A stretch of 64,000 bases of DNA from UBA6927 sp022447855 (GCA_022447855.1 JAKUTX010000001.1:62001-126000), one strand, 5' to 3'. Positions 44,030 through 54,053 are shown, numbered from the stretch's first letter. The notes: generated by a model not told the origin, from the letters alone. Program-made: numbers and translations.

Positions 44030-45988
44030 ATGAGTCTTTCAAAACTAGAAATCAAGAACAGATTTATTACTTTCAATGGGAAAACGTTTGGAACTGTTGG
44101 CAGATACGAGCAACTAGAAGGCACCGCTCATTTCAGGGTGAGCAGACATAACCCGATCGATGAATTCATCGATGGTTTAGGGAACAACCTTTCACATACT
44201 GAAAATTGTTCCTCACAAAATTTATGTTATGAATCGTTCAGTGCTGATTTCGTACTATTAAAACCTGAAAACATGTCTAATAGCAACCAGAGTGTTCTAA
44301 TCGATATTTTAAATCGTGGAAGAAAGACTGTCCTCAATGCTTTTAACAGCAATGATCAAACCATCACTGATCCTAGCGCACCACTAGACGAAGGCAATGG
44401 ATTCCTAATGAACGAAGGTTATTCAATAGGATTTATTGGTTGGCAAACAGACGTCACTAAAAATGATTTGGGACTAATGACTATGCAAAATGTTCCAATT
44501 ATTGATCCTGAAAACCTAGACAGAGAAAAGCAAAAAATGCTGATGTGGTTCCAATCAGATAACCCAACTAATTATTTCAATTTATCTCACAGAGATCACA
44601 AAACCTGGTTACCTAATGAAGATTTTCTAGATTCTGCAGAATTAATATCTAGGGAACATCCACATGCTAGCCCAAAACTAGTACAAAGAAATGAATGGTC
44701 ATTTTCCGAAAATTCCGAAAATGGAGAGGCTTGCATCTACAAACCTGATGGATTTGAACCAGGCCTTATTTATGAATTATCGTTTATTCCTAAAACTCAC
44801 TCCATGCCTGGTATTGGATTTAGTGTTATAAGAGATTTCAGCTCATTCCTAAAATATGAAAACGATAATAATGAAAATCCCGTTGCCGAAAAAATTAATT
44901 TCGCTTATGCATTCGGACAATCACAAAGTGGAAGATTCCTAAGAAATTATCTATATGAAGGAGCTAATGTGAACCAGTCCGGGAAAATCGCATTAGATGG
45001 AATTGTTGCACATGTAGCAGGAGGAAATAGAGGAGAATTTAATTTTTCAACTGCACAACCCTCAAAAGATATTTTTTATACTCTACCTGACCCTTTTCCA
45101 TTTACTGACACTGCTCAATCAAGAAATAATTCTTCAAAATATGTTTCCCTACTGGACAAAACAAGATCTACAAATACTACTCCAAAAATAATGTTCACAA
45201 ACACTTCAGCCGAGTATTGGAGAGGTGATGCTGCTCTAATACATATCAATCTAGATGGGGAAAATGATGCATCGGAAGATTCGGAAAATGTACGGAGATA
45301 TCATTTTAGTGGCACACAACACGGGGCTGCCAAATGGCCTCCCCCAAAACAACGTCCTGATGGAATAGTAGGACAATTTCCATTTAATACTGTTGATTAC
45401 AGGCCGCTATTACGAGCCTGTTTATCGAACTTGAATCTATGGGTTAAATCTAATATAGAACCACCAAAAAGCGAACATCCAAAATTTCTCAACAAAACTG
45501 CTGTTAACTCAAAAAATGTCATGTCGAAATTAGAGAAAATCCCCAGCGTTTCTCCACAATCAAAACTCTTACACACTTTTGACAGATCAAATAAAGAAAA
45601 TCATTTCCCTTCTATAGTCTCTGAAATTGACGGAACTTTCAATGAGATTGCTGGCGTACGTCTACCTGATATTTCTTCACCTCTGGCAACTTATTTTGGG
45701 TGGAATTTAAGACATCCAAGTATTGGAGCCCCACATTTGCCAATTGGAATCACTGGAGGTCTTGCGGGATCAACAATACCTCTTCCAATTAATGAAATAG
45801 AAGCGAATTCAAACAATGATCCTCGAGTAGCTATTTCTCAAATGTATTCTTCAAAAGAGGAATATCTAAAAAGAGTTAAGACTGACGCACTAGATTTGAT
45901 AGATAAAAAGTTCTTATTAAAAGAAGATTTAGAAATCATTATCGAACATGCATCCCAAAAATATTTAGATATTGTGGGGAAACAATAA
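44030..45988 (+). CDS. Large alpha/beta-hydrolase domain protein
   Basis: 652 residues, cytoplasmic. AYAFGQSQSGRFLRNYLYEG places the nucleophile Ser298 in G-x-S-x-S-G; LDGIVAHVAGGNRG and FSGTQHGAAKWPP (probable catalytic His) follow. This matches the Abhydrolase_10-like group of large uncharacterised hydrolases, seen often in marine heterotrophs. Substrate unknown; an ester or lactone is likely. First of five genes in a rightward run. Confidence 0.75.
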   Translation: MSLSKLEIKNRFITFNGKTFGTVGRYEQLEGTAHFRVSRHNPIDEFIDGLGNNLSHTENCSSQNLCYESFSADFVLLKPENMSNSNQSVLIDILNRGRKTVLNAFNSNDQTITDPSAPLDEGNGFLMNEGYSIGFIGWQTDVTKNDLGLMTMQNVPIIDPENLDREKQKMLMWFQSDNPTNYFNLSHRDHKTWLPNEDFLDSAELISREHPHASPKLVQRNEWSFSENSENGEACIYKPDGFEPGLIYELSFIPKTHSMPGIGFSVIRDFSSFLKYENDNNENPVAEKINFAYAFGQSQSGRFLRNYLYEGANVNQSGKIALDGIVAHVAGGNRGEFNFSTAQPSKDIFYTLPDPFPFTDTAQSRNNSSKYVSLLDKTRSTNTTPKIMFTNTSAEYWRGDAALIHINLDGENDASEDSENVRRYHFSGTQHGAAKWPPPKQRPDGIVGQFPFNTVDYRPLLRACLSNLNLWVKSNIEPPKSEHPKFLNKTAVNSKNVMSKLEKIPSVSPQSKLLHTFDRSNKENHFPSIVSEIDGTFNEIAGVRLPDISSPLATYFGWNLRHPSIGAPHLPIGITGGLAGSTIPLPINEIEANSNNDPRVAISQMYSSKEEYLKRVKTDALDLIDKKFLLKEDLEIIIEHASQKYLDIVGKQ

Positions 45989-46001
45989 TTTAGGCATTAA
46001 A

Positions 46002-46784
46002 ATGGTTCATCCAATAGCACCTAAAAATAATGTATATAAAGAATTTCAAATCCAGCTGAAATCTTATCTATCTCCACAAAGAACGATATCAAGTTTAAAT
46101 CAAATAGATTCAGAGAGTTGGTGCCAAGAAACCATTTTTTTTCCAAGAGGCTTCGATAGTAAAAACATTCCAGATCAAAAAATACAGAAAATTATTAATG
46201 AAATAGACTTTTTAGACAATGGAATTGTAATCTTTGTAGGAAATAACAAAGTCACAGTATTAATTCCTCCTTTGCCAATGATGATTGAAAAATCATTCCC
46301 TGGATTCAAATCAAAACCTATTATAGATTTGTTGAACAACTGCCCCACCTTTGCAGTAGTACTCATAAGATTAGGCAATTATGCAATAGGTGTAATTAAA
46401 GATCATAAATTACAATCATCAAAAACCGGTTCTCGTCTGGTTAAAAACAGACACAAAAAAGGTGGTTCTTCTCAAAGAAGATTTGAAAGAGGACGAGAAC
46501 GTCAAATAAAAGAATTGTTTGACAAAATATGTGACACTGCAAAAAGGATTTTCACACCCTATGAAAATGAAATCGACTATATTTTTTTTGGAGGTGACAA
46601 ACATGTGATTTCAAATTTCCACTTAAGATGTCCGTCTGTGAAGAAATTCGACCAAATTGAACGAAGATTACCCGTTCACAGACCAGGACTTAAAGCGCTA
46701 CAATCAATCGAAAAAGAAATATGGAAAACACATCTGATAGAATTCATTGAAACTCAAAATGTTTTGGAGGAAAACAATGCCTAA
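46002..46784 (+). CDS. Vms1-like release factor (acVLRF1 type)
   Basis: 260 residues from the ATG at 46002. GGSSQRRFERGRERQ (154-168) is the VLRF1 active-site motif with the catalytic Gln (Q158), as in Vms1/ANKZF1, which cut peptidyl-tRNA on stalled large ribosomal subunits. IFFGGDKHVI matches the later strand of the eRF1-like fold. The Actinobacteria/Chloroflexi branch is known as a family, which supports the taxonomic call. It overlaps the ferredoxin gene by 8 bases, so they are co-translated. Its place between a hydrolase and amino-acid catabolism genes is unexpected. Confidence 0.85.
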   Translation: MVHPIAPKNNVYKEFQIQLKSYLSPQRTISSLNQIDSESWCQETIFFPRGFDSKNIPDQKIQKIINEIDFLDNGIVIFVGNNKVTVLIPPLPMMIEKSFPGFKSKPIIDLLNNCPTFAVVLIRLGNYAIGVIKDHKLQSSKTGSRLVKNRHKKGGSSQRRFERGRERQIKELFDKICDTAKRIFTPYENEIDYIFFGGDKHVISNFHLRCPSVKKFDQIERRLPVHRPGLKALQSIEKEIWKTHLIEFIETQNVLEENNA

Positions 46785-47133
46785 TTACAAAACTCATTTA
46801 CTTGTTTGCACCCATTCATCTGGCGCACCCGATAAACGCCATTGCGGTGACAAAGGGGGACTAGAACTGAGAAAACAATTCGATTTGGCTCTCACAAAGT
46901 ACGACCTTAGAGATGATGTAACTATCTCAAATGTTGGATGCACAAGTGCTCATGGTGTCTGCAATACCGCTCAAGGTAATATAATTATTTATGGTCCATC
47001 AGCCGATATGGGAGGAACATGGTACACCGTTGGACCTGACGATGTAGAGAAGGTTGTAACGAACCATATTATGAATGGTGAAAAACTTACCGAATTAGAA
47101 TATCAAGATAAAGCTGTAGACTTCCCCAATTAA
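46777..47133 (+). CDS. Thioredoxin-like [2Fe-2S] ferredoxin
   Basis: 118 residues from the ATG at 46777, behind GGAGG. Cysteines C11, C23, C55 and C62 suit a thioredoxin-fold 2Fe-2S cluster, though the last two are spaced by six residues (CTSAHGVC) instead of the usual three. IIIYGPSADMGGTWYTVGPD is the typical C-terminal part. It may carry electrons for the FAD oxidase or for another operon enzyme. It overlaps the VLRF1 stop by 8 bases. Confidence 0.82.
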   Translation: MPNYKTHLLVCTHSSGAPDKRHCGDKGGLELRKQFDLALTKYDLRDDVTISNVGCTSAHGVCNTAQGNIIIYGPSADMGGTWYTVGPDDVEKVVTNHIMNGEKLTELEYQDKAVDFPN

Positions 47134-47142
47134 TACTCGAAT

Positions 47143-48738
47143 ATGTTAGACCTAAAAATTCACAATGGACTAATAATTGATGGCATGGGTAGCCCTGCAT
47201 ATCATGCAGACATTGGAATTTCAGATGATAAAATTGTGCTAATTGGCTCAATAGAACAAGATGCATTAGAAACTATAAACGCAGAAGGAAACATCATCTG
47301 CCCGGGATTTATTGATCTACATTCCCATAGCGACACATCTTTTTTAATTGATTCAAATGCCCAAAGCAAATTGCGGCAAGGAGTTACTTTAGAACTCAAT
47401 GGAAACTGTGGATTCAGTTTCTCAGCCCCACTAAAAGGCCCCGCAATAGAGATTTATAGAAATACAACTTTCGCAGAATCTGCTGAAGGTATTCGAACTG
47501 ATTGGCCCAGTTTTTCAGAATACATAAGCGTACTAAAATCAACTGAAATGCCAATAAACACTGCTCTTCAAGTTGGACATAACACTATCAGAGCATGTGT
47601 GCTAGGAATGGACCCTCGAATGCCAAATTTGGCAGAATTAGACAACATGAGAAATCTTGTTTCTGAAAGTTTAGATGCTGGTGCAATGGGATTTTCTACT
47701 GGCCTGGTATACACACCAGGCAACTATGCACGCTTAGAAGAGATAATAGAAATTTCCCAAGAGGCTGCTAAACGTGGAAAACTATATTCTACTCATATGC
47801 GTGACGAGGGCAGTCAGTCAATTGGTTTATTAGTCGCTGTCAGTGAAGCAATAGAAATCGGACGCAGAACTGGAGCAAAAGTTGAAATATCACATGTCAA
47901 ATGCAAAGGGCCTTCAGTTTGGGGGATGGGTCATCAAATCCTAGAAATGATGGAGCAAGGAATCAGAGACGGAATTGATCTTGCAGGTGACCAATATCCA
48001 TATACCGCTTCAAGCACTTTTTTATCTCAGGCATTAATACCACAATGGGCTCTTGCTGGAGGTAGAAATGCTACTACATCTCTCATTAATGATGCAGATG
48101 AAAAACAAAATCTACTAGTGGCAATCCGAGACAGAATTGCACAATATGGAACTCCTGAAAATGTTGTCATTTCAAGACATTCTCCAAAACCTGAATTCGA
48201 AGGCATGACCCTAGCTGAAATAGCTACACATAATAATTCAACCGCAGAAGAATCAGCTATTGAACTATTCATGGAATCTGATGGTGGAGTAATATTACAT
48301 ACTTATAGTGAAGAGGATGTGGAAACAATTGCACAAAGTTCAATAATTTCAGTAGGATCAGACGGTAGTTCCCTTTCTACCGAAGGTCCATTATCCAGTG
48401 GAAAACCTCATCCAAGAAATTTTGGTACCTTCCCAAGATTTATAAGGAAATTTTGCCGCGAAAAAAATCTTATGCCTTTAACAGAAGCAATTAGAAAAAT
48501 GACTTCACTACCTGCTTCCAGATTAGGATTACTTAATCGAGGCAGAATAGCACCTGGATTTGCTGCAGATATTGTGATTTTTGACGAGGATAATATTACT
48601 GATAATGCAACCTTTGACAATCCTTTTGAATACCCATCTGGAATTAAAGATGTATTTGTAAATGGAACCCACTCCATCAAATCAGGTGAGTACACTGGCA
48701 AAAAGTCGGGCAGATTAATTACCAATTTTAACGATTGA
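47143..48738 (+). CDS. N-acyl-D-amino-acid deacylase (D-aminoacylase) family amidohydrolase
   Basis: 531 residues. GFIDLHSHSDTSFLID (56-70, H60 and H62 metal ligands), LRQGVTLELNGNCGFS and STHMRDEGSQS are the motifs of the D-aminoacylase / AmdP group. The C-terminus RGRIAPGFAADIVIFD is the second beta-sandwich part. It frees D-amino acids from N-acyl forms. The oxidase gene 29 bases downstream could then deaminate the product. Confidence 0.88.
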   Translation: MLDLKIHNGLIIDGMGSPAYHADIGISDDKIVLIGSIEQDALETINAEGNIICPGFIDLHSHSDTSFLIDSNAQSKLRQGVTLELNGNCGFSFSAPLKGPAIEIYRNTTFAESAEGIRTDWPSFSEYISVLKSTEMPINTALQVGHNTIRACVLGMDPRMPNLAELDNMRNLVSESLDAGAMGFSTGLVYTPGNYARLEEIIEISQEAAKRGKLYSTHMRDEGSQSIGLLVAVSEAIEIGRRTGAKVEISHVKCKGPSVWGMGHQILEMMEQGIRDGIDLAGDQYPYTASSTFLSQALIPQWALAGGRNATTSLINDADEKQNLLVAIRDRIAQYGTPENVVISRHSPKPEFEGMTLAEIATHNNSTAEESAIELFMESDGGVILHTYSEEDVETIAQSSIISVGSDGSSLSTEGPLSSGKPHPRNFGTFPRFIRKFCREKNLMPLTEAIRKMTSLPASRLGLLNRGRIAPGFAADIVIFDEDNITDNATFDNPFEYPSGIKDVFVNGTHSIKSGEYTGKKSGRLITNFND

Positions 48739-48767
48739 AATTAAGAAAAAAGGTTGGAAATTGAATT

Positions 48768-49931
48768 ATGAATCAATTTGCTGACGCAGTAGTTATTGGA
48801 GGAGGAGTAATAGGTACTAGCATCCAGTACTTCCTCGCTTCAAAAGGAGTAAATTCTATACTTATGGAAAAAAACTCCCTCGGAAGTGGATCAACTGGAA
48901 GGTCTCAAGCCATCTTGAGAATGCATTATTCGAACGAAGTAACCACATTACTTGCATCGAAAAGCTTGGAGGTTTTCAAAAATTTCCCTGATATTACTGG
49001 AAGTAGTTCTGGCTATACCCAAACTGGATATTTATTAATTACTGACATTAGTGAAAAAGCATCGATGCAAAAAAATCTTGAAATGATGCAATCTAAAGGT
49101 ATAAAAACAGAAATTATTTCAAAAAACGATTTGGATGAAATCGCACCTTCAATTTCCATATCAGATAATGAAACAATGTGTTTCGAACCAGAATCAGGTT
49201 TTGCTGACCCCCATCTAGTTACCAATGGATTTGCAAAGAAATCTAAATTAATGGGATCAAAAATTCTACTTAACACACCTGTTGAAAGCATCAATATTAA
49301 AGACCACAAAGTTCAATCAATCAAATTTAAAAATGGGGAAATATTTACTGACACTCTGATTATAGCTGCAGGACCTTGGACAAAAACTCTTATGGCCAAA
49401 TTGGGAATAAAACTCCCATTAAAGACAGTGCGTCACCAAGTGATCTTACTAAAAAACACATCCGACCAACTAATCAATCACCCTATAATTGGAGACACAA
49501 TCAATGGACTATCTGTTCGACCCGAATCTAATAACATCACTATGATTGGAACGGGAGAGGATGAGAATTCCGAACCTGACAGTTTTAACCAAGGAGTAGA
49601 TGAACATGTTGTCCGAAAATCATTCCTGAATTTGTCAAAAAGATTAGGTGGTATTTCAAATTCACATTTTTTCGGCGGGTGGTCAGGCTTATTCACCATA
49701 ACTCCTGATTGGCACCCAATATTAGGTAAACCTACGGATATTGATGGATTATACTTAGCAGCAGGTTTCAGTGGACATGGATTTAAACTTTCCCCAATGA
49801 TTGGACTAACAATGTCTGATTTAATCGTCGGTGGAACATCAACAAATATAGATATATCCGAACTAACCCTATCAAGATTCTCCAAAGGCAAAACACTTAA
49901 ATCTCGTTACAAAATGAAAGTCTTAGCCTAA
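48768..49931 (+). CDS. FAD-dependent amino-acid oxidase / dehydrogenase (DAO family)
   Basis: 387 residues. AVVIGGGVIGTSIQYFL (7-23) binds FAD; GSGSTGRSQAILRMHYSN and the C-terminal GLYLAAGFSGHGFKLSPMIG are typical of sarcosine, glycine and D-amino-acid oxidoreductases. It yields an imino acid from a D- or N-methyl amino acid. With the deacylase before it and RidA converging from the right, a D-amino-acid route is likely. Ribosome site AAGG is weak. Confidence 0.88.
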   Translation: MNQFADAVVIGGGVIGTSIQYFLASKGVNSILMEKNSLGSGSTGRSQAILRMHYSNEVTTLLASKSLEVFKNFPDITGSSSGYTQTGYLLITDISEKASMQKNLEMMQSKGIKTEIISKNDLDEIAPSISISDNETMCFEPESGFADPHLVTNGFAKKSKLMGSKILLNTPVESINIKDHKVQSIKFKNGEIFTDTLIIAAGPWTKTLMAKLGIKLPLKTVRHQVILLKNTSDQLINHPIIGDTINGLSVRPESNNITMIGTGEDENSEPDSFNQGVDEHVVRKSFLNLSKRLGGISNSHFFGGWSGLFTITPDWHPILGKPTDIDGLYLAAGFSGHGFKLSPMIGLTMSDLIVGGTSTNIDISELTLSRFSKGKTLKSRYKMKVLA

Positions 49932-49935
49932 CTAA

Positions 49936-50403
49936 TCAGTCAGATATTTCAACAATCATTTCAATTTCAACTGGAATATTGTTCGGTAAACCTGACATTC
50001 CAACAGCCGATCTAGCATGCTTGCCTTTATCTCCGAACACCTCGACAAGTAAATCTGAACAACCGTTGATAATCGATGGATGCTGGTCAAAATCGAAATC
50101 TGAATTAACCATCCCAAGCAACTTCACAATCCTTGTGACCTTATCAAAATCTCCCAATTCAGACTTCAATCTTGCAAGTAAATTTATACCTGTTAGTCGT
50201 GCAGCATCATAACCATCTTCAATACTTAAATCACTTCCAACTTTTCCTAGGTACTGTGTTCCATCAGGTTTATTCGCAGGGCCCATACCAGACAAATATA
50301 ACAAGCATCCAGTCTTTACTGCAGGAACATAATTCGCAATAGGTGCAGCAGATTCTGGTAATTTAATGCCTAATTCCTTTAATCTATTATCAATTTTTCC
50401 CAT
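49936..50403 (-). CDS. RidA family (YjgF-like) imine deaminase
   Basis: 155 residues from the ATG at 50401-50403, with AAGGAGA five bases upstream. LLYLSGMGPA, DGYDAARLTGINLLARLKS and HARSAVGMSGLPNNIPVEIE follow the RidA/YjgF-YER057c pattern; the last carries the Arg and Glu of the active cleft. RidA hydrolyses reactive 2-imino acids, which the adjacent FAD oxidase would produce. Convergent with that gene, four bases between. Confidence 0.88.
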   Translation of the reverse strand: MGKIDNRLKELGIKLPESAAPIANYVPAVKTGCLLYLSGMGPANKPDGTQYLGKVGSDLSIEDGYDAARLTGINLLARLKSELGDFDKVTRIVKLLGMVNSDFDFDQHPSIINGCSDLLVEVFGDKGKHARSAVGMSGLPNNIPVEIEMIVEISD

Positions 50404-50499
50404 CAAGGTCTCCTTAGAATTTAATTGTATCATTGTAAAAAAATTTCATTGCATACACAAATTTGCTAATCTATCTCAAAACATAATTGGGAGGGAATT

Positions 50500-50895
50500 A
50501 TGAAAACCGATAAAATTCAATTGAAAGCTATCAACCACCTGACGTATACAGTAACTAACAAAACTAATGCAGCGAAATTTTGGAGGGATATCTTAGGCGT
50601 GGAAGCAATTCCAAAACAAGTAGATTCAGAAAATTTGATATGGTTGCAGTTACCTAGTGGAGGAATGATACATCTAATAGAAAACCCTGATGCTCCTTCT
50701 ATCCCCTCTCATCATGGAGCATTTGAAGTAGATGATATTGAAGCTTGTGCAGAATCTATTAAATCAAAAGGAATCAAAATAGAAGGTCCGATATCCACTA
50801 GGAAAGACGGGCAACGAGCATTCTATATTTCTGACGAAGATGGAAACAGAATTGAAATTTGCACAAAATCAAATTTCGGCATCTTAGTCAATTAA
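50500..50895 (+). CDS. VOC family (glyoxalase/dioxygenase-like) protein
   Basis: 131 residues. INHLTYTVTNKTNAAKFWRDILG (about 11-33; His and first strand) and DEDGNRIEICTKS (Glu near the end) give the metal site pattern of vicinal-oxygen-chelate proteins. HHGAFEVDDIE is the second-module start. Ribosome site GGGAGGG. It may be a lyase, isomerase or resistance protein. Convergent with the YjhG gene; two bases separate the stops. Confidence 0.85.
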   Translation: MKTDKIQLKAINHLTYTVTNKTNAAKFWRDILGVEAIPKQVDSENLIWLQLPSGGMIHLIENPDAPSIPSHHGAFEVDDIEACAESIKSKGIKIEGPISTRKDGQRAFYISDEDGNRIEICTKSNFGILVN

Positions 50896-50897
50896 AA

Positions 50898-52922
50898 CTA
50901 TTTGTTTTTTAATGCCTCTCTCCCAGCTTCAAGAGTTTCAACAATACTCTCCACATCAAAAACACATCCTCCCCAAGTCCCCCCAGAAGCATTCTGAAGC
51001 GCTGCCCATAATCTGGAATCATCCGGAAGTAAAGGATGGGGTTTAAGATCACTTTGCGTCTCTCTATCCAATAATTGTTGCGTCCCCCAATCCACTCCTA
51101 AGTTCTTTCCATTTTCTCCAACCAAATTTATTGTCCCTGACAGATTAACTCTATCAACTTCAATTTCGACAAGATCACCTTCTAAAATCTTTCCAATTGG
51201 ACCACCTGCAAGCGCTTCAGGACCCACATGCCCAATACAGGCACCTGTAGACACTCCTGAAAACCTTGCATCAGTTATTAATGCCACTTCTTTCCCATAT
51301 GACAAATATTTCAAAGCTACAGTTACTTGAAAAACTTCTTCCATTCCAGTACCCATTGGACCACCGCATGTCATAACCATGATATCCCCAGGCTTAATCT
51401 TCTTCTCATCATCTAAACTCTTAATTGCTGCAATCGCCGCACTTTCCGATGTAAATACTCGAGCCGGACCAATTTTCCGATATACCCCATCTAAGTCCAC
51501 AACTTCTGGATCAATCGCAGTACTCTTAATTACTGACCCCTCTGGTGCAATATTGCCTGAAGGAAATGTAACTGTACTTGTCAGTCCTTTTGAACGTGCC
51601 TGATCAGGTGTCATAATCACATCATCGGGATCAACCTTATCCACTTCCTTTAAATATTTTCTAACTTCGAATCTTCTCTGAGATTGCTCCCACCAATCTA
51701 AGTTTTCTCCAAGTGTAAGACCAGAAACTGTCATCACTGATGTATCCAATAGCCCCATTTTCCTCAAATGAAGCATTACTTCTGGAACACCTCCAGCAGA
51801 ATACATCTGGGACGTAGGAAACCCATTAGGGCCATTGGGCAATACATCAACCAATCTGGGGATTTGACGATTAACATTATTCCAATCATTCACATCCATT
51901 TTCGCACGTCCAGCAGAATGCGCTATTGCTGGCAAATGAATTAACAAATTTGTTGAACCGCCACATGCTGCATGCACTAGCATGGCATTGTTAAAAGCAG
52001 CATCAGTCAAAATTTGTTGTGAGTTAATTTCCATCTGTTCTAATAAAACTAAGGCTTTTGCGGATCTTTTCGCAATATCAATCCATGCCGGACTACCAGA
52101 TGGAGAAATAGCGGAATGAATAACCGCTAAACCAAGTGATTCTGCAATTACTTGAGACGTACCTGCAGTGCCTAAAAATTGACATCCTCCACCTGGAGAT
52201 GCACACGCTTTACATCCCATTTCTTGCGCATAATCTAAAGTAACCTCCCCTTGAGCAAACCGTGCTCCTATGGATTGAATCATCGCTGTATCTTCACCAT
52301 CTTCATTCGCCAAAGTGGATCCACCTGGAACAATAACTACAGGAAGTTCATGAATACCAGCTAACGCCATCATCATTGCCGGCAAACCCTTATCACATGA
52401 AGCAATACCCATTACGCCTCTAGCAGTTGGCATTGACCTAACTAATCTACGGAAAACTTGTGCAGCATCATTTCTGTAGGGCAAGGAATCTAGCATCCCA
52501 GGAGTCCCCTGAGATCTTCCATCACATGGATCAGTACAGTACATAGCAAAAGGAATGGTGTTTAAATTTTTCAACTCTATCGAAGCAGCTTCAATCAGCT
52601 CTGTCAATTCAAAATGTCCAATATGTAAACCCAAGGCAATAGGACTACCATCTGGATTTCTCATTCCACCCAATGTAGATAATATTGCAAATTGTTTTCG
52701 TAAAAGTTCTGAAGGATTCCAACCCATACCAGCATTCTGGCTCATACCAAAATGATAGCCACTAGGATCATTGATTAAAAAATCGGATGTATAGGGTAAT
52801 TTGCCTTGAGGGCCTTCAGTCTTGGTAGAAAATCCCCAAGTTTCAGAATCTGATTCAATTCCCAAGACTTCGGATGAAGAAACAGAACTTGAAAATTTGT
52901 CTAAATCTTTTCTACTAGTCAT
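50898..52922 (-). CDS. YjhG/YagF-type sugar-acid dehydratase (IlvD/Edd family)
   Basis: 674 residues, the longer YjhG length, not the 560 of IlvD. The Fe-S cluster cysteines sit in TDPCDGRSQG (C133), IASCDKG (C176) and SPGGGCQFLGT (C247). TCGGPMGTGMEEV and ITDARFSGVSTGACIGHVGPEA are the substrate-domain signatures. E. coli YjhG and YagF dehydrate D-xylonate; here a pentonate or hexonate is likely. Ribosome site GGAG. The sugar-acid dehydrogenases in the window (29153, 42125) could feed such a dehydratase. Confidence 0.87.
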   Translation of the reverse strand: MTSRKDLDKFSSSVSSSEVLGIESDSETWGFSTKTEGPQGKLPYTSDFLINDPSGYHFGMSQNAGMGWNPSELLRKQFAILSTLGGMRNPDGSPIALGLHIGHFELTELIEAASIELKNLNTIPFAMYCTDPCDGRSQGTPGMLDSLPYRNDAAQVFRRLVRSMPTARGVMGIASCDKGLPAMMMALAGIHELPVVIVPGGSTLANEDGEDTAMIQSIGARFAQGEVTLDYAQEMGCKACASPGGGCQFLGTAGTSQVIAESLGLAVIHSAISPSGSPAWIDIAKRSAKALVLLEQMEINSQQILTDAAFNNAMLVHAACGGSTNLLIHLPAIAHSAGRAKMDVNDWNNVNRQIPRLVDVLPNGPNGFPTSQMYSAGGVPEVMLHLRKMGLLDTSVMTVSGLTLGENLDWWEQSQRRFEVRKYLKEVDKVDPDDVIMTPDQARSKGLTSTVTFPSGNIAPEGSVIKSTAIDPEVVDLDGVYRKIGPARVFTSESAAIAAIKSLDDEKKIKPGDIMVMTCGGPMGTGMEEVFQVTVALKYLSYGKEVALITDARFSGVSTGACIGHVGPEALAGGPIGKILEGDLVEIEVDRVNLSGTINLVGENGKNLGVDWGTQQLLDRETQSDLKPHPLLPDDSRLWAALQNASGGTWGGCVFDVESIVETLEAGREALKNK

Positions 52923-53000
52923 TAAAAACTCCGAAAATGAATTTGAATGAAATTTGTTTTTAAAATATATGCCCTAGACCAAATGAATAACTATTAAATT

Positions 53001-54053
53001 TTATGAGAATGTCAGTAACCTAGCAGGGTTTTCAATAATTATTGCGTTAATTTGATCTTTCGTAAAACCTCTTTGAGCCATTCGTGGAGCAATATTCTCA
53101 AGAATATGAGAATATCCATGTCCACCATAGGAACTCATGCTATGTTTGTGGCAAATATCATGAGAGACAACTATCTTGTCTCCAAAACCATTTGATATTA
53201 ATGCAGAAATATATTCCATTCTTTGTGCATCATTTGGCATTACAATATCACCCAAAGCATAATATGATGTTTCATTACCAAACAAATCATATTCCAAATA
53301 ACAACCCGAGTTAGCTATTTCTAACAAATCAGATACTTCTGAAATAGTACGGTCTAAATGACCCATTACTGTATGAGTAATATCAGCACCAGCCTGAGAA
53401 AGAATATTTAAAATTTCAATAGGTGCTTTAGGATTTCTGCCTGGATGAATTAATATTGGAGCACCTGTTTCTTTCTGTGCAATAGCTGCTGCTCTCAAAA
53501 CTTTTCGTTCATTTTTATGTAATGGCCAAGTACACCCTATCTCTCCAATAATACCAGCTCGAATATCAGTGCCATCAATACCAACCAATACCTCATTAGC
53601 AATCTTTTCAGACAAATAACTTTCAGAAAGTTCATCCATATTTTCCGGATGAACTGCATTCACGTAAAAACCTGCTCCAGAAATTACATTTATACCTGCA
53701 ATTTGAGAAATTTTCTTCAACCCCAATGGATCTCGTCCAATACCATAAGTAGTTACATCTACAATTGTTCCACCACCAGCATGTTTAAAAAAACTAGCTT
53801 CACGAATTGCAGTCTCTACGTCATCTAGTAACAAATTGTCTCTACTCATATAAGAGTGATAGCGAACCCACCCTAAATTTGTCAAATCAACTGGTTGGTA
53901 AGCAAGACTAACAAATCGAGCGTCTTCAGGTTCTGAAAACATACATGTAAAATCAATTAACAAGTGCTCATGCGTCATCGTTGCACCCAATTTATCAGGA
54001 GAAATTATGCCTGAGACTGTTTGTATATCCCCTTTAGATGGCTTGTTATCCAC
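53001..54053 (-). CDS. Phosphotriesterase-family metallohydrolase
   Basis: About 350 residues, TIM barrel. TMTHEHLLID (HxH), ILIHPGRN, MGHLDRT and VSHDICHKHS (Asp) supply the two-metal site; GIIGEIGC has Glu where PTE has the carbamylated Lys, as in PTE homology proteins and some lactonases. It may cut a lactone, ester or phosphoester. The best start is GTG at 54051-54053, nine bases after GGAGGT; the ATG at 54060-54062 abuts it. Downstream of the MFS gene by 76 bases. Confidence 0.82.
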   Translation of the reverse strand: MDNKPSKGDIQTVSGIISPDKLGATMTHEHLLIDFTCMFSEPEDARFVSLAYQPVDLTNLGWVRYHSYMSRDNLLLDDVETAIREASFFKHAGGGTIVDVTTYGIGRDPLGLKKISQIAGINVISGAGFYVNAVHPENMDELSESYLSEKIANEVLVGIDGTDIRAGIIGEIGCTWPLHKNERKVLRAAAIAQKETGAPILIHPGRNPKAPIEILNILSQAGADITHTVMGHLDRTISEVSDLLEIANSGCYLEYDLFGNETSYYALGDIVMPNDAQRMEYISALISNGFGDKIVVSHDICHKHSMSSYGGHGYSHILENIAPRMAQRGFTKDQINAIIIENPARLLTFS

